Shown one piece after another: positions 33,266-43,950 of a stretch of DNA of 64,000 nt (within the stretch, counting starts at the first letter, position 1; every line of letters starts with the position of its first letter). The notes beneath the pieces were generated by a model. It had not been told where the DNA came from and made no database searches. It saw only the letters and a list, made by a program, of their open reading frames with translations. Source of the stretch: Globisporangium splendens (taxonomy: Eukaryota; Oomycota; Peronosporomycetes; Pythiales; Pythiaceae); the NCBI GenBank assembly GCA_006386115.1, contig VFIW01000006.1, positions 537,966 through 601,965 of the forward strand, in the 5' to 3' direction. The translations under genes and the position numbers were made by a program.

Positions 33266-34636
33266 ATGGCTGATACTAAGAAGGAACACTTGTCGCTGGT
33301 GGTGTGCGGTCACGTCGATGCCGGTAAATCGACGACTACCGGTCACTTGATCTTCAAGTTGGGCGGTATCGGTGAGCGTGAGATGGCGAAGCTCCAGGCT
33401 GAAGCCGACTCGAAGGGCAAGTCGTCGTTCGCGTTCGCTTACTACATGGACACGTGCAAGGAAGAGCGTGAGCGTGGTGTGACGATCCAGTGCAACACGA
33501 AGGAGTTCTACACGCCAAACTACCACTACACGATCGTGGATGCGCCCGGTCACAAGGACTACATCAAGAACATGATTACTGGTTCTGGTTCTGCGGATGC
33601 GGCTTTGATCTTGGTGCCTGCTGAGAAGGGTGGTTTCGAAGCTGCTATCGCGAAGGCTGACCCAAAGCTGGGTGTGGACGAAGGTCAGACTCGTCAGCAC
33701 GCGCGTCTGTTGTTCTTGCTCGGCATTGAGCAGATCATTGTGGGTGTGAACAAGATGGACTCTTGCGACTGGTCGGAATCTCGTTTCAACGAGATCAAGG
33801 ATGAGTTCGTGAAGATGATTACGCAGATCGGTTTCAAGCCAAAGAAGGTTCCAGTGATTCCATACTCTGGTTTCCACGGCGAGAACTTGGTGACGAAGTC
33901 TGAGAAGGCTCCATGGTACAAGGGTTGGAAGGCGAACCTGAACCCAACGACTGTGATTGAGGGCTGGACTATTTTGGACGCTCTTGACAAGTTGATCAAG
34001 CCACCAAAGCGTCTGCCTAACGCTCCTCTGCGTCTTCCGATCTCGAACATCTACAACATCAAGGGTGTTGGTCAGATTATTTGTGGTCGTGTGGAGCAGG
34101 GTACGGTGCGTCCCGGTGACATTGTTGGTTTTGCTCCATCTGGCATCCGTGGCAAGAAGATGTTCCAGATCGAGCAGCACCACAAGCAGTTGGCTGCTGC
34201 TGGTCCAGGTGAGAACGTGGGGATGTCGATCAAGGGTATTGGTAAGGACGAGAAGGTTGCTGTGGGTGATGTGATCTACATTGAGAAGGAGGGCATTTTG
34301 AACGCTGTGAAGTCTTTCACTGCGTTGGTGTTCGTGCAGGAGCACCCCGGTGTTCTCAAGAAGGGTTACTGTCCAGTGATCTTCTCTCGCACTGCTCGTG
34401 TGGCGTGTAAGATGACGGCTATCAACTGGAAGCAGTCGAAGAAGACGGGTAACGAGAAGGTTGAGAACCCCGACGAGTTGTCTCAGTTCGAGCAGGCTGA
34501 GGTTGTGTTCGAGCCAACTTCGTTGTTGTACTTGGACACTTTCGAGCAGTGCCAGGGTCTTGCTCGTATCGCTGTGATGGACTCGAACCGTCTGAAGATG
34601 CTTGGCAAGGTGACGGGCGTGGAGTACAAGCAGTAA
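33266..34636 (+). CDS. EFL: Elongation factor-like GTPase (EFL)
   Basis: Intronless, 456 residues. This translational GTPase substitutes for EF-1alpha in many lineages by delivering aminoacyl-tRNA to the ribosome. G1 [10 protein letters not shown]2 ERERGVTI, G3 DAPGH and G4 NKMD are all present. EFL rather than EF-1alpha is indicated by the start [20 protein letters not shown], the [10 protein letters not shown] segment in place of the usual EF-1alpha sequence, the G-Q-T-R-Q-H-x-R motif, and the C-terminal [13 protein letters not shown]. Codon use differs from the neighbours: many GGT, GCT, TCT and CGT codons, typical of a very highly expressed gene. A divergent EF-1alpha lies 6.1 kb downstream on the other strand. 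This copy looks fully functional and is probably the main cytosolic elongation factor (inference). Confidence 0.95.
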   Translation: MADTKKEHLSLVVCGHVDAGKSTTTGHLIFKLGGIGEREMAKLQAEADSKGKSSFAFAYYMDTCKEERERGVTIQCNTKEFYTPNYHYTIVDAPGHKDYIKNMITGSGSADAALILVPAEKGGFEAAIAKADPKLGVDEGQTRQHARLLFLLGIEQIIVGVNKMDSCDWSESRFNEIKDEFVKMITQIGFKPKKVPVIPYSGFHGENLVTKSEKAPWYKGWKANLNPTTVIEGWTILDALDKLIKPPKRLPNAPLRLPISNIYNIKGVGQIICGRVEQGTVRPGDIVGFAPSGIRGKKMFQIEQHHKQLAAAGPGENVGMSIKGIGKDEKVAVGDVIYIEKEGILNAVKSFTALVFVQEHPGVLKKGYCPVIFSRTARVACKMTAINWKQSKKTGNEKVENPDELSQFEQAEVVFEPTSLLYLDTFEQCQGLARIAVMDSNRLKMLGKVTGVEYKQ

Positions 34637-35248
34637 GTTTGTTTTTTTTAAAGAGTGGATCCGTCGCTGCTGCCTCAAGTTGCAGGGTAGTTTTGGCAGT
34701 GTGTTGTGATAATACATTGCTGCGTATTGGGACAACTATTTTTGATTGCAGTGTGTTTATTTGTTTTGTTATGTTGTGTGGTGGTGTCGTGTTGTATCGA
34801 GTTGTTGAGCGTTTGTGTGTGAGCTTGACCACTGTAGCATGCTGTCGTAGTGCAGCGGGTTGTGTTCATGGTGAAGCACGATTTGTGGCGCTGAGATGAC
34901 GGTCTTGTGAGCTCCGTTGTGGATGATTGGCCGCTCTCTTGTTGTCGCGTAAGTGTTTCTTCAGGATCGCCGCCTCTTTACCAGAAGGAAGGCACGAGTG
35001 CCGTCGTTCCATCTGTTGCAGTGCATTTGGAGAAAGACACCGATGTGCATACGCTTCCTTTTGTATGGACAACTGTATGGGGGAATCTTGCTGCGACACG
35101 GGAAAGAAGACACTCGTCAGCAAACTCAGGTCTTTTTTCTATCATCCCGAATCGAAGATGCGCTCGCTAAACACGGGACACATCGCTGTCCCTAGTTTGG
35201 ACTGACTAAACACGGGTCGCATGTCCCATTCTGCTTCGTGATTCAGAC
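34637..35248. other. 3' flank of EFL and upstream region of ARMT1-like gene
   Basis: About 0.6 kb, GT/TG-rich in the first half (probably EFL 3' untranslated region). No gene seen. Confidence 0.4.
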
Positions 35249-36666
35249 ATGCCATTACCCCTTTTTGATTGTGCCAGCACCAGTCCGAATATGACGCTGT
35301 CGCCTTCGCCTTCTCGACGCACGACGACGCCCGCGTTCCTCGCGGAGCTCGCGCAGCAGGAGCTGATCTGGACGAACGCCAAGGGCACGTTCGCCAATGA
35401 GTCGTACGCGGAGCGGCTGCCTGCGCTCGTGGACGACGTGGCGCGTCGCAACCGCGCGCGGCTCTCGACGCAGCAGCTCGATGCGCTCGCGCAGCTTTCC
35501 AACGACATGAAGCAGGACGCTGTGATCCCGATGCCTGCGAGCTTTGGAGAAGAAGCCAAGCTTGCGCCACTCACGGCGCATTGGACCCAGGTGCTTGAAG
35601 GGCATGGTTACACGTGGCGGAACTCGCCGTGGTTTCTCTCGGAGCAGTACATGTTCCACGTCGTTCTGCTCATTGCGGGCTACTACTCGACTGGCATCGA
35701 CCCGTTCCACCCATCGTACGTGTTACTATATGCTCTTTATAAGCCGCTGAGGTCTACGTATGGTGTATGGTTGCTAATGCGTGTGTCTGTGCGTTTAAAT
35801 GTTACAGGAAGGTCGCTGAACTAAGTGAAGGCACGCCGTGGAACCTCCTGCAAAGCGCCGTGGAGCTCTCGGCGGCCGACGCGATTGCGAGCCGCCACGA
35901 GCAGCTCAAGCGGTTCATCAAGCTCTGCTTGTGGGGTAACAAGGCCGACGGATGCTACACCGTGGTCAAGGACACGATCAGCGGCGAGAACGCGTCGCTG
36001 GCGATCGACGACAAGTACCTCTTGGTGGACCACAGCGACAAGGTCATCACGTTCCTGGAGGATTTGGCGACCGAGAAGAAGGGCGATATTGCCGTGCAGT
36101 ACATCAACGACAACTGCGGCACCGAGCTGTTGCTGGATCTCGCGCTCGCCGACCACTTGATCACGCACAACTGGAGCGCCAGCGTGACCTTCAACGTCAA
36201 GGCTGAGCCCATGTACGTCTCGGACGCGACGCCGCCAGATGTGCTGGAGCATATCGCTGCGATGCAGGACGCGTCGCGGTCACCCGAGATCCAGGCGCTC
36301 GGCAATCGTCTCTCCGGGTACGTTCAGGCCAACAAGGTGCGCGTTGTGCCCGACCTGTTCTGGAACCACTACAGCTTCTACTACGAGATGCCCGAGCCAC
36401 TCGCAGCGCGTCTCAACCAGGAAGCGTCACTCGTGGTCCTGAAGGGCGACCTGAACTACCGCCGGTTGCTCGGCGACCGCTTGTGGCCCGCGACGACGCC
36501 AGTGGAGTGCGCGATCCCGTACTTCCCCGCGCCGTTCGTCTCGTTCCGCACGCTCAAGTCGAATCCGATCGTCGGGATCCCCGCTGAGGTCGAGAAGGAA
36601 CTCGATGCAGAGGACCCAAAGTGGCGATGGAACGGTGTGCGCGGCACGATCATGAGCGTGCTGTAA
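35249..36666 (+). CDS. ARMT1-type damage-control phosphatase (DUF89 family)
   Basis: Two exons, 35249-35715 and 35808-36666, with a 92-base intron (GTACGT...TTACAG). The product is 441 residues from the first ATG; a second ATG at 35291 would give 427. Human ARMT1 is also about this length. The family consists of metal-dependent phosphatases that remove damaged or surplus sugar phosphates such as fructose-1-phosphate. Family landmarks: SPWFLSEQYMFHV-type helix before the splice, LWGNKADG (197-204), the metal-site block YINDNCGTELLLDLALADHL with D257/N258, and VSDAT around 294-297 supplying the third metal ligand, then the C-terminal FKGDLNYRRL-like segment (here LKGDLNYRRLLGD) typical of subfamily III. 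All expected ligands are present, so an active enzyme is likely. The carboxyl-methyltransferase activity once proposed for ARMT1 should not be assumed. Confidence 0.92.
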
Positions 36667-37622
36667 GACAATGCTTTAAGGATGACCCATTTGACACAAG
36701 AACGGATTTTTGGTATCCTCGGTAATAGAGATTGCTCATGCCACCAAGTCCATTGGAGGCAGCAGGTCGCGCACGCGGACGTGTGGATGAGCTCCATGAT
36801 GCAGACTACACTTGCCAATTTGGTTGCTTTGCCTTCTCCTCATGGATGAAATGACGTCATTGTCTTGCTTGCTGTTGTTGTTGTAGCTGTTCATGCCGGC
36901 GATGCTTATGCTCGGCAACAATGCCGTCTTTTTGTTTTGCTCGAGGTCGTGGTGGTGCGAGTCCTGTGGAAACCTGAGCGAATCCACACTTTGTGATCCA
37001 CCAAGCGGCGGCAGTAAACGCTTGTCTTGCACGTCCAGATCCACGCGGTTGCGCTCCTGAGGCTGTTTCAGCAGCTTCACTGAAGCTGCTTTGGATCGGG
37101 AACAGAACGCCACGTCTGTTTGTCCTCGATGAGTGCGACAACCTTGCAGCGCATGGGCTCCAATTTCCGCGCTTCCAGTGTGATCTTTTGTCGTGCTGCC
37201 TTGTTGTTTTTCGGTGAAGCAAGACACAACAGCGCTGGCTTACTGTCACCCGCGGATGGCACCTCACCAGCCTTCGTCGCCGTCCGCATTGGCCTCTTCC
37301 ATTTGCAATTACAAGTGAGCAAACGCGTTCATAATGTAGCCATGACAAAATGGCTACACGCTCCACATATGCACTTGGCAAGAATAGAATTGAGTTGCTG
37401 CATGTGGTTACAGTAATAATAAGACGCACATGGCAACTCACATCAAAATCTCAATCTTTGTCCATCGCTATTTCATGTTATTATTCTTGCAAATGTGTCC
37501 TGTGTGTACAGCAGTCGGTGGTGCTTGTTTCCTTGCTTTCTCTGTGGTCATCCTTTCTTATTATTAGTATCAGTGTATCCTCATTAAATCATTGGCGAAA
37601 CGACATCTGCACCAGACAAATG
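36667..37622. other. Convergent intergenic region, nothing recognised
   Basis: Nearly 1 kb between the ARMT1-like gene and the minus-strand LRAT gene. Open frames on both strands lack domains; I see only CAG/GTT low complexity around 36880. Confidence 0.4.
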
Positions 37623-38822
37623 TCATGCCACTTTAGTTGCGCTGGCAGCCGCGAGATCGGGGGACGTCACGACGACCGTCGTCGGTTGCAGCGTCAGCTG
37701 TGCAGCTCCTGCTTTTGCTTCTCCTGATGTCGGAGCCGCTGGATCATCTGTGGCCGTCGCCCCTGCTGCCGCGAGCACCGCGTCCACGACGCTGTCAATG
37801 TCGACACTCACGCTGTCGATCACCTCGGCGTCCACGATCTGGAACGTTGACGCCTTGTCGCGCGTGTTGAACGTGCGCAGCAGTCCGTCACGGGTCTGCG
37901 CGCCAATGTACCAGCGTCGATGTCTGCGACTCTGCAGCTCGCCGTTCCATGCGTACTCAAACTTGAACATGCTCTCGCGGTGGTACGACCGCTTCGTCGC
38001 GAGGATCACGCGCTTTGCCTTCGAGCACATGTACTCGCTCGTCTCGGCGTCTTCCAGACTCACATTCACGCAGTTGAGCGCGAGCACCTCGACGTGCGCA
38101 ATGAACGGCGTCGGATTGTGGCGAAACGCCAAGTCAGTCTCCTTCGGATCGTTGTGGATCGCGTACAGCGAGTCACCCAGTCGCTTCACGAACTTGGTCG
38201 CGCCGAGCTGCAGATACACGCGCTTGCCATGGAGCGCCGCGATCTCCTGGATGCGCGCTTCGTTTTCCTTGTGTAGCCGCTCGACGGTGAGGTCGAGATC
38301 GAGCAGCAGGTCGGGGCAATTCGATGGAAAGAACGGCGCCTTGGTGTTCACTTTATGGAAAAGCTGCTTCGACCACACGACGCCTGTCTTGCACCAGAGT
38401 GCAACATGCTCACAATTGAGCGACAAAATACTAAAATGGCCCTTGCCGAGACCCAAGAGGAAATTGCAACGCGCGAGTACAATCGGCGGAATATCACTGC
38501 GCGCGCGGTGCACCTCACCCAACTTGGAGAGCGCATTCCCGACCAGCGACGAGTTGTACTGCACGCGGCGCATGTCGGAAATCGGGCGGCCATTGAGAAA
38601 CTCGGTCAGCGACGTCAGTCGGAAACTCGAGTCGGCCTGGGACTCGCGGAACCCGTCAATGCGGCTCCACACGTGCGCGATCACGATGTCGTCCTGCGTC
38701 TTGCCCGTCTGGAACACGATGCCGTGGTGGGTGTACCGGAATGGCCAGCGCGTCTTGTCCCAGATGCAGATGTGGTCGGCCGGCTGCAGCGACGCCACTA
38801 CCTTGACGGCGCACGTGTTCAT
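37623..38822 (-). CDS. LRAT-domain protein with an additional C-terminal beta-rich region
   Basis: 399 residues from the first in-frame ATG. The frame stays open upstream to about 38,975 (with a Gln run) without an ATG, so an upstream spliced exon is possible. Residues 12-150 form an LRAT (NlpC/P60-like) domain: DHICIWD, the paired histidines H32-H33 in THHGIVF, and the catalytic Cys137 in LNCEHVALWCKTG. Family members act as thiol acyltransferases or phospholipases on lipids at membranes. Unlike animal LRAT/HRASLS proteins there is no hydrophobic C-terminal anchor. Instead about 130 residues (about 200-330) with KRVYLQLG, HVEVLALN, RRWYIGAQ and TFQIVDAEV look like a beta-trefoil or fascin-like fold (inference), followed by an Ala/Thr-rich tail. 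The combination is unusual in my experience. Confidence 0.75.
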   Translation of the reverse strand: MNTCAVKVVASLQPADHICIWDKTRWPFRYTHHGIVFQTGKTQDDIVIAHVWSRIDGFRESQADSSFRLTSLTEFLNGRPISDMRRVQYNSSLVGNALSKLGEVHRARSDIPPIVLARCNFLLGLGKGHFSILSLNCEHVALWCKTGVVWSKQLFHKVNTKAPFFPSNCPDLLLDLDLTVERLHKENEARIQEIAALHGKRVYLQLGATKFVKRLGDSLYAIHNDPKETDLAFRHNPTPFIAHVEVLALNCVNVSLEDAETSEYMCSKAKRVILATKRSYHRESMFKFEYAWNGELQSRRHRRWYIGAQTRDGLLRTFNTRDKASTFQIVDAEVIDSVSVDIDSVVDAVLAAAGATATDDPAAPTSGEAKAGAAQLTLQPTTVVVTSPDLAAASATKVA

Positions 38823-40764
38823 GCTGAACGCCGCGATCGGACCGGCGAGCGGGTCAGCCTCCACGAACTCGAGCACGCACGTTAGAAATCTGGATTCCAG
38901 CGCCTGGAGACGCGACAACGACTGCTGCTGTTGTTGCTGTGCTACCAAGAATGCCACCTGCTGGTGATCCCCCACAAGCGCGCTTGGTGCCGTCGTGGAT
39001 GCGACTGTCTCGTGGGAAAATGGGCAATATGGAGCTGCTCACTCGTTCGTTCGCTTGTCTATTGAGCAGCTACAGTACAAATTGCGAAATGGGAGCAGGC
39101 GCGAATAGAAAAGAGAGGGGGAGGATGATGGCACCAGACGTTTCGTTCTCGGCAGATATGCGCTTGGTGGCGAACGGCTGAATGTCGCACATGCACGTCG
39201 AGCGAGCGGCTTTAAAAGTCTGTTCAGCAGATGGAATCCTTTGATACTGATGCTATTGGAAATTAATATCCGTTAGTTCTTACTAGTTGCATGTATATGT
39301 TGCGCATCTTTTTGTCACTTGTTTGGCGTCTATGTTTGTATAATTGAATGGTGTGGTTGAAGAAAGGAGGGGTCAGAGGGATGGAATGCGGTACTGGTCA
39401 TATGCCCTTTGAAACTATCCGGAAAGTTGCAGCGCCTCTTCTCATAATCTTCGTTTTTGTATGATGCGGTAGTTTTCCCCGAACCCGCATGCTGAGACTG
39501 AAAGATTCCATTTTTTGTGCTGCAAGAGTGGGGAATCTATTCTTTGTCGACCGTGTGACTGACTTCTGGTTACGAAACATGCTGTTTGGTAGGTAATGTG
39601 CAATTTACTTTTCGACAGCCGGGAGAACATGCGCCAGTTTGTCACACCAGCAGGTAGGGTTGTATTTGCATGAACTTGTTACGGCAAGGATGTGTCGGTA
39701 CAGAATCTATGCAAGCTATTGCACACGTTCTCCAGTGTATATACAGCCGAGCACAAAATGAGCTGAGCACCGGTATTCTAGTCTTAGCCAACCATACAGA
39801 TCGGCAAGTGTGCAACTATCATTTTCACCCTGCAAACTTTCAGAGATCGGAGAGAGAGAGTCAGAATGGAACTTGGCGTGTGCATGTCGACAAAAGTCTG
39901 TTTAATAGGTTTGACATGCCTGTCAATCAGTCCACTCATCCAATCTTGCAGCGGGAATAAAAACGAATGGAGCTGATTGGTGGCTACCCTTGAATGGGAT
40001 CTTCATTCCCCCCCCATCCCCACGTGGTTGAAGTCGCAAAAGACGCAATTGCGCAGACGTATTTGGTACCGATGTGATGTGGTAAATGCGCTGGACACGT
40101 GTACAATATCAATAAAAAATAGATACACATGTTCATACCGCATTTTGCTGATAAAGCAAATGGCGCGTCACTTGTAGTGTTGGCCACAAATGTGCTCCAT
40201 TCAAGTCCGTGTTCGCAGACGACAATTCGCGCTTTGTGTGGACCCCTTTATTGAGTGCACCAGTGTAGCCAAGTGTACCTCCATTTGTTCGACACGTCCT
40301 CCTTTTCCGCAATCACATCCAACGCGGTGATTATGGAATGCTTGCCGGTGGGCTGCCAGCCAGTGGAGCTGGGTAGGCAAAAAGAAGCGGCCGCTTTCGG
40401 GTGCTGCTACTTGGGCGGTGCACAACCATCTCATGTCCTGCTGCACATGCACTACCAGATTCGAGAACACTCGTTGAAAAACGAGTGCTGTACTTCGCAG
40501 AATAAAAGCTACCACAGACACACTTTGTGCCCTTTCTGAGTGGCTTCGTTGTGAGTTGGAATGATGGTCGTCATCATTGCTGGCACTTCCAACAAAAGCA
40601 AAAAACCTCGGCAAACGACTCGGTCAACAATGTCGCCTGTCCTTATCTCACCTATTACAAAAATCACAAAAACAGTGCAACAAAGTCACTCAATGGCTTA
40701 CTAAAACATTAAATACAATGTGCATCGACTTCTATCGCTCTCTATCCATCGAGTGATCTCCTTT
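38823..40764. other. Intergenic region, nothing recognised
   Basis: About 1.9 kb with only short frames. The sequence near 39970 (GAGCTGATTGGTGG) resembles the CCAAT-type GAGCTGATTGGTATATA motif found in the inverted repeat. The right end is the 3' flank of the EF-1alpha-like gene. Confidence 0.4.
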
Positions 40765-42063
40765 TCACGCTGCTCGCTTCAGCGATTTGATGATCCCAAC
40801 GGCAACGATCTGGTTCAGATCTCGCAACACGAAGCGGCCGAGCTGTGGGTATTGGTGGAACGCCTCCACAATCATGGGTTTGTTCGGTCGGAACTCGACG
40901 GTGCACGCATCACCTGCAACCACAAACTCAGGATTCTCCTCAACGACCTTGCCTGTCTCCCGGTCGATCTTCTCCGTGATCGCGACAAGATTGCACGCAA
41001 TGTGACTGGTGTGGCAGTGCAGAACAGGTATGTAGCCAGGTCGGATCTGGCCTGGGTGCTCGATGACCACCATCTCGGCCGCGAAGCTCTCGATGCCCCT
41101 CGCTGGGTCCTTCTGCGGATCCGAGATCACAAACCCGCGCTTCAGGTCCTCTGCCTCCACGCCCTTGACGTTCACGCCCACAATGTCGCCCGCAACGGCT
41201 TCCGAGAGCTGTCTGTGGTGCATTTCCACCGACGCGACTTGCGCCGTGAGTCCCTTTGGCGCGATCGAAATGGTCATCCCAGGCGTCAACACTCCCGTTT
41301 CCACGCGACCGATGACCACTGCCCCAATGCCGCTGATCTTGTAGACGTTGTCGATCGGCATCCGAAGTGGCTTGTCGATGGAACGTCGCGGTGGACGCCA
41401 TTGCTCCAGAGCCTCAAGCAAGGTGGGTCCATCGTACCATGGCATGTTGGTTGAGCGATCGATCAAGTTATCTCCAAGCCAGCCAGAGACCGGAACGAAC
41501 TGTACCAGGCTGGACTTGAACCCGATCTTGGTCAAGTACTCTGCGACCTTATCCTTGATCTCTTCGTACCGGCCTTGGCTGTACATGACCGACTCGTGGT
41601 CCATCTTGTTGACAGCGACCACGACTTGCTTCACACCAAGCATGAACGCCAGCAGCGCGTGCTCATGTGCTTTACCGAACTGCGCCGCTCCTTCGTGTGC
41701 ATTTGGGTCGGCAGACGTGACGAGCATCGCGGCATCCGCTTGCGTCGCACCAGTGATCATGTTTCTGATATAATCCCGATGACCGGGAGTGTCGATCACC
41801 GTGAACACGTGCGTGGACGTCTGGAATTCCTTCATCGACACCTCGATCGTGATCCCGCGTTCGCGCTCCGACTTCAAGCTGTCCATCACCCACGCATACG
41901 CGAAGGAGGCTTTCCCCATGTCTTCTGCTGCTTGGCGCAGCTTGTCGAGCACGCGGTCGGGGATGACGCCGCACTTGCACAGCAAGTGGCCTGCGACTGT
42001 CGACTTGCCACCATCGATCTGGCCGATCACAGTGAACGAAACACGTACTTTGGCGGCGCTCAT
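40765..42063 (-). CDS. Divergent EF-1alpha (co-occurring with EFL)
   Basis: Intronless, 432 residues, slightly shorter than usual EF-1alpha (about 445-460). The overall architecture is EF-1alpha: GTPase domain then two beta-barrels, ending GIIKSLKRAA. The P-loop is GQIDGGKST instead of GHVDSGKST, G2 is ERERGITI, G3 is DTPGH (usually DAPGH), G4 NKMD is kept, and the later segment reads VSGWLGDNLIDRSTNMPWYDG where EF-1alpha has SG[FW].GDN. GTP binding should be preserved. In organisms having both EFL and EF-1alpha, the latter is typically divergent and thought to have kept only part of its roles, such as actin or moonlighting functions. This gene fits that pattern. It uses GC-rich codons, unlike EFL, arguing for modest expression. 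Confidence 0.9.
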   Translation of the reverse strand: MSAAKVRVSFTVIGQIDGGKSTVAGHLLCKCGVIPDRVLDKLRQAAEDMGKASFAYAWVMDSLKSERERGITIEVSMKEFQTSTHVFTVIDTPGHRDYIRNMITGATQADAAMLVTSADPNAHEGAAQFGKAHEHALLAFMLGVKQVVVAVNKMDHESVMYSQGRYEEIKDKVAEYLTKIGFKSSLVQFVPVSGWLGDNLIDRSTNMPWYDGPTLLEALEQWRPPRRSIDKPLRMPIDNVYKISGIGAVVIGRVETGVLTPGMTISIAPKGLTAQVASVEMHHRQLSEAVAGDIVGVNVKGVEAEDLKRGFVISDPQKDPARGIESFAAEMVVIEHPGQIRPGYIPVLHCHTSHIACNLVAITEKIDRETGKVVEENPEFVVAGDACTVEFRPNKPMIVEAFHQYPQLGRFVLRDLNQIVAVGIIKSLKRAA

Positions 42064-42649
42064 GGCGGCTCTATGTCACTTGCTACGGTATCAAACACAA
42101 GCATGCGCGGGTTAGAATCATCGTGCGTCGTGGTGATTCCAAGATCACGACAAAGTGTCAGGACGTCAGCCTGGATGCAGGTAACTGCCGTGAGCGCGTA
42201 CCTCTCTGTGTGTAGCCTCTTGCGTCGTTGTGCGCACGGTGCTGCGGAATGGAAAATGAAAAGCGAATCAGCAGCGAGTTCTTCTTCTGCAGAAAAGCTC
42301 TGTGCCTCTCAACCCATTGAGCTCAGGAAAGTGTAGCCCAGTGAACTGCACTTTCTTTGTGAGTGAAGGTCAACAATGTGCGAGTGCAGGTCGATTCGCA
42401 AAATTTCAAGATTCGATCTCCTCATGCAAATCTCAAATTAAACTGCATGCCTTGGTCTTACGTATCGCGTTGCTGTGGTTGGCTACAATGGATGGTATTT
42501 ATAGCTTTCACGATCTCTATAGACCAATCACACTCGTTCCACTGTTAGGTTTCAGCCAATCCGATAGACGAATGCAGACATGGCTACATATACACACACT
42601 CTTCTTGCAACAAGACAAGAGCTGCGTGCGTGTCGATGGCACTTGCAAG
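42064..42649. other. Divergent promoter region between EF-1alpha-like and IQ genes
   Basis: About 0.6 kb. A CCAAT-type motif (AGACCAATCACACTCG) lies near 42521-42536 with TATTTATAGC just upstream. No gene seen. Confidence 0.4.
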
Positions 42650-43761
42650 ATGCTATCCTTGAATAGCTACGGATGCACGCGTCCGCTGCCGAGTAACAGC
42701 AACAACCATCGCCATGTCGTGCTGCCGCGGCTCGTACTCTCTGGAGGAAGTGGCGGCGGTGGTAGTGGATTGTCGCCGTCGCGCGCCATCAGCTCGCTCA
42801 GCAAACTGGAAATGGCGCGTGCCGATGCGCATCCGCTGTATCGCACCACTGCTGGGTATGCTCACCCAAGTTGAGTCCTTTGTTATATATGCAGGAGAGA
42901 GTGTAACGGCATATGTCTGTGTGAGGCAATAGGTTCGACTATGGCCGCCATCTGGACTTCAAGGACGTGGCGCTGAGTTGTCCCAAGCACGCAAAGCCTG
43001 CCAAATTCACCAAGGACTTCATCGCCGGCACGTTCACTGACACGAGTCTCACGTCCATCGACAAAAGCAAGTTGCGTGCCGAGTGCTGGCAGCGCAAAGT
43101 CACCGAGCGCACGGCGCAGATGCAGATCAAGCACGAAGAGCTCCAGCACGCACTTGAGACCAAAAAGCAAGTGCGCAAACACGCACGTGACCAAAAGCGA
43201 CGTGAAATGGAGATGAAGCGCCACGCCGCTACCGTGATCCAAGCACGCATCCGCGGAATCCAAACGCGCGCGAGGCTCCACAAAGAGATGCATTGACTCC
43301 ACACGATCGCGGCCATGAAAATCCAGCAAATGTGTCGCTCACGAGCCAAAGTGCGCCGCGCAAAGGCGATCCTGATCGCCAAGAAACGCGGGAAACTCGA
43401 TGTGCTCGCGCTAAAAATCCAACGCACGCAGCGCGACTATCTCCTGCGTGTGGATGCCAAACAACAGCTTGCAGAGTGCTGCGAGCACAAACTCCTGGAG
43501 GCTGAGGAACTCGAGAAGCGGTTCATGGAGATCCAGGACGATGCTGCGCGCGATATTCAGCGGATCGTGCGTGGTCACTTGGTGCGACGCATGCATCGAC
43601 AGTTCTCCACCACGTCCAGTGACAAAGAGGGGTTCCTCAAAGACTACTACTACGCCGGACGCGACAGCAAGAGCAAGATCACGTGGAAAGCACTCGTGTC
43701 GCTGCGCCGTACCAAGCGTGACAAATCGTTGCATCACATCTTCATGACCGCCATGAAGTAA
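42650..43761 (+). CDS. IQ-motif (calmodulin-binding) protein, interrupted by one in-frame TGA
   Basis: Two exons, 42650-42855 and 42933-43761 (77-base intron, GTATGC...AATAG, splitting a Gly codon). The full frame would be 344 residues. The N-terminal part is Gly/Ser-rich. The middle contains HPLYRTTAGFDYGRHLDFKD across the splice and a charged helix. Several IQ-like units follow: AATVIQARIRGIQTRARL, AAMKIQQMCRSRAKVRRA, LALKIQRTQRDYL and ARDIQRIVRGHLVRRM. Codon 190 (43294-43296) is TGA between KEMH and LHTIAAMKIQ. Frame and IQ repeats continue without any other lesion to TAA at 43761. CGA-to-TGA at a CpG would explain it, so it is a nonsense mutation, a sequence error, or readthrough. Role unknown; flagella- or centriole-associated IQ proteins look similar (inference). 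Confidence 0.75.
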
Positions 43762-43950
43762 CTCATGTTTCGCTTGGAACACAGCGTGATCTATTTTTCC
43801 TTACATCACTAAAGGACAACGATACGAGCCATGGAGAGGGGAACATGCAGATGACATGCAATATATACATGCTGCGCACTCTTTTTTTCTTCTTGATCTG
43901 GTCTTGTTGGTAGCATCGCTTGAATGCAAACGGCTGCTTGCCCAACTGCA

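Noticed and set aside
32789..34735. Very long minus-strand frame (about 648 codons) across the EFL gene
   Set aside because: It is antisense to an unmistakable GTPase. The strong codon bias of EFL removes stop codons on the other strand.
37750..38967. 405-codon plus-strand frame across the LRAT gene
   Set aside because: Ser/Arg/Cys-rich composition, antisense to a protein with clear catalytic motifs.
38823..38975. N-terminal extension of the LRAT protein with a Gln run
   Set aside because: The open frame has no ATG between its upstream stop and 38822. It would need an unseen spliced exon.
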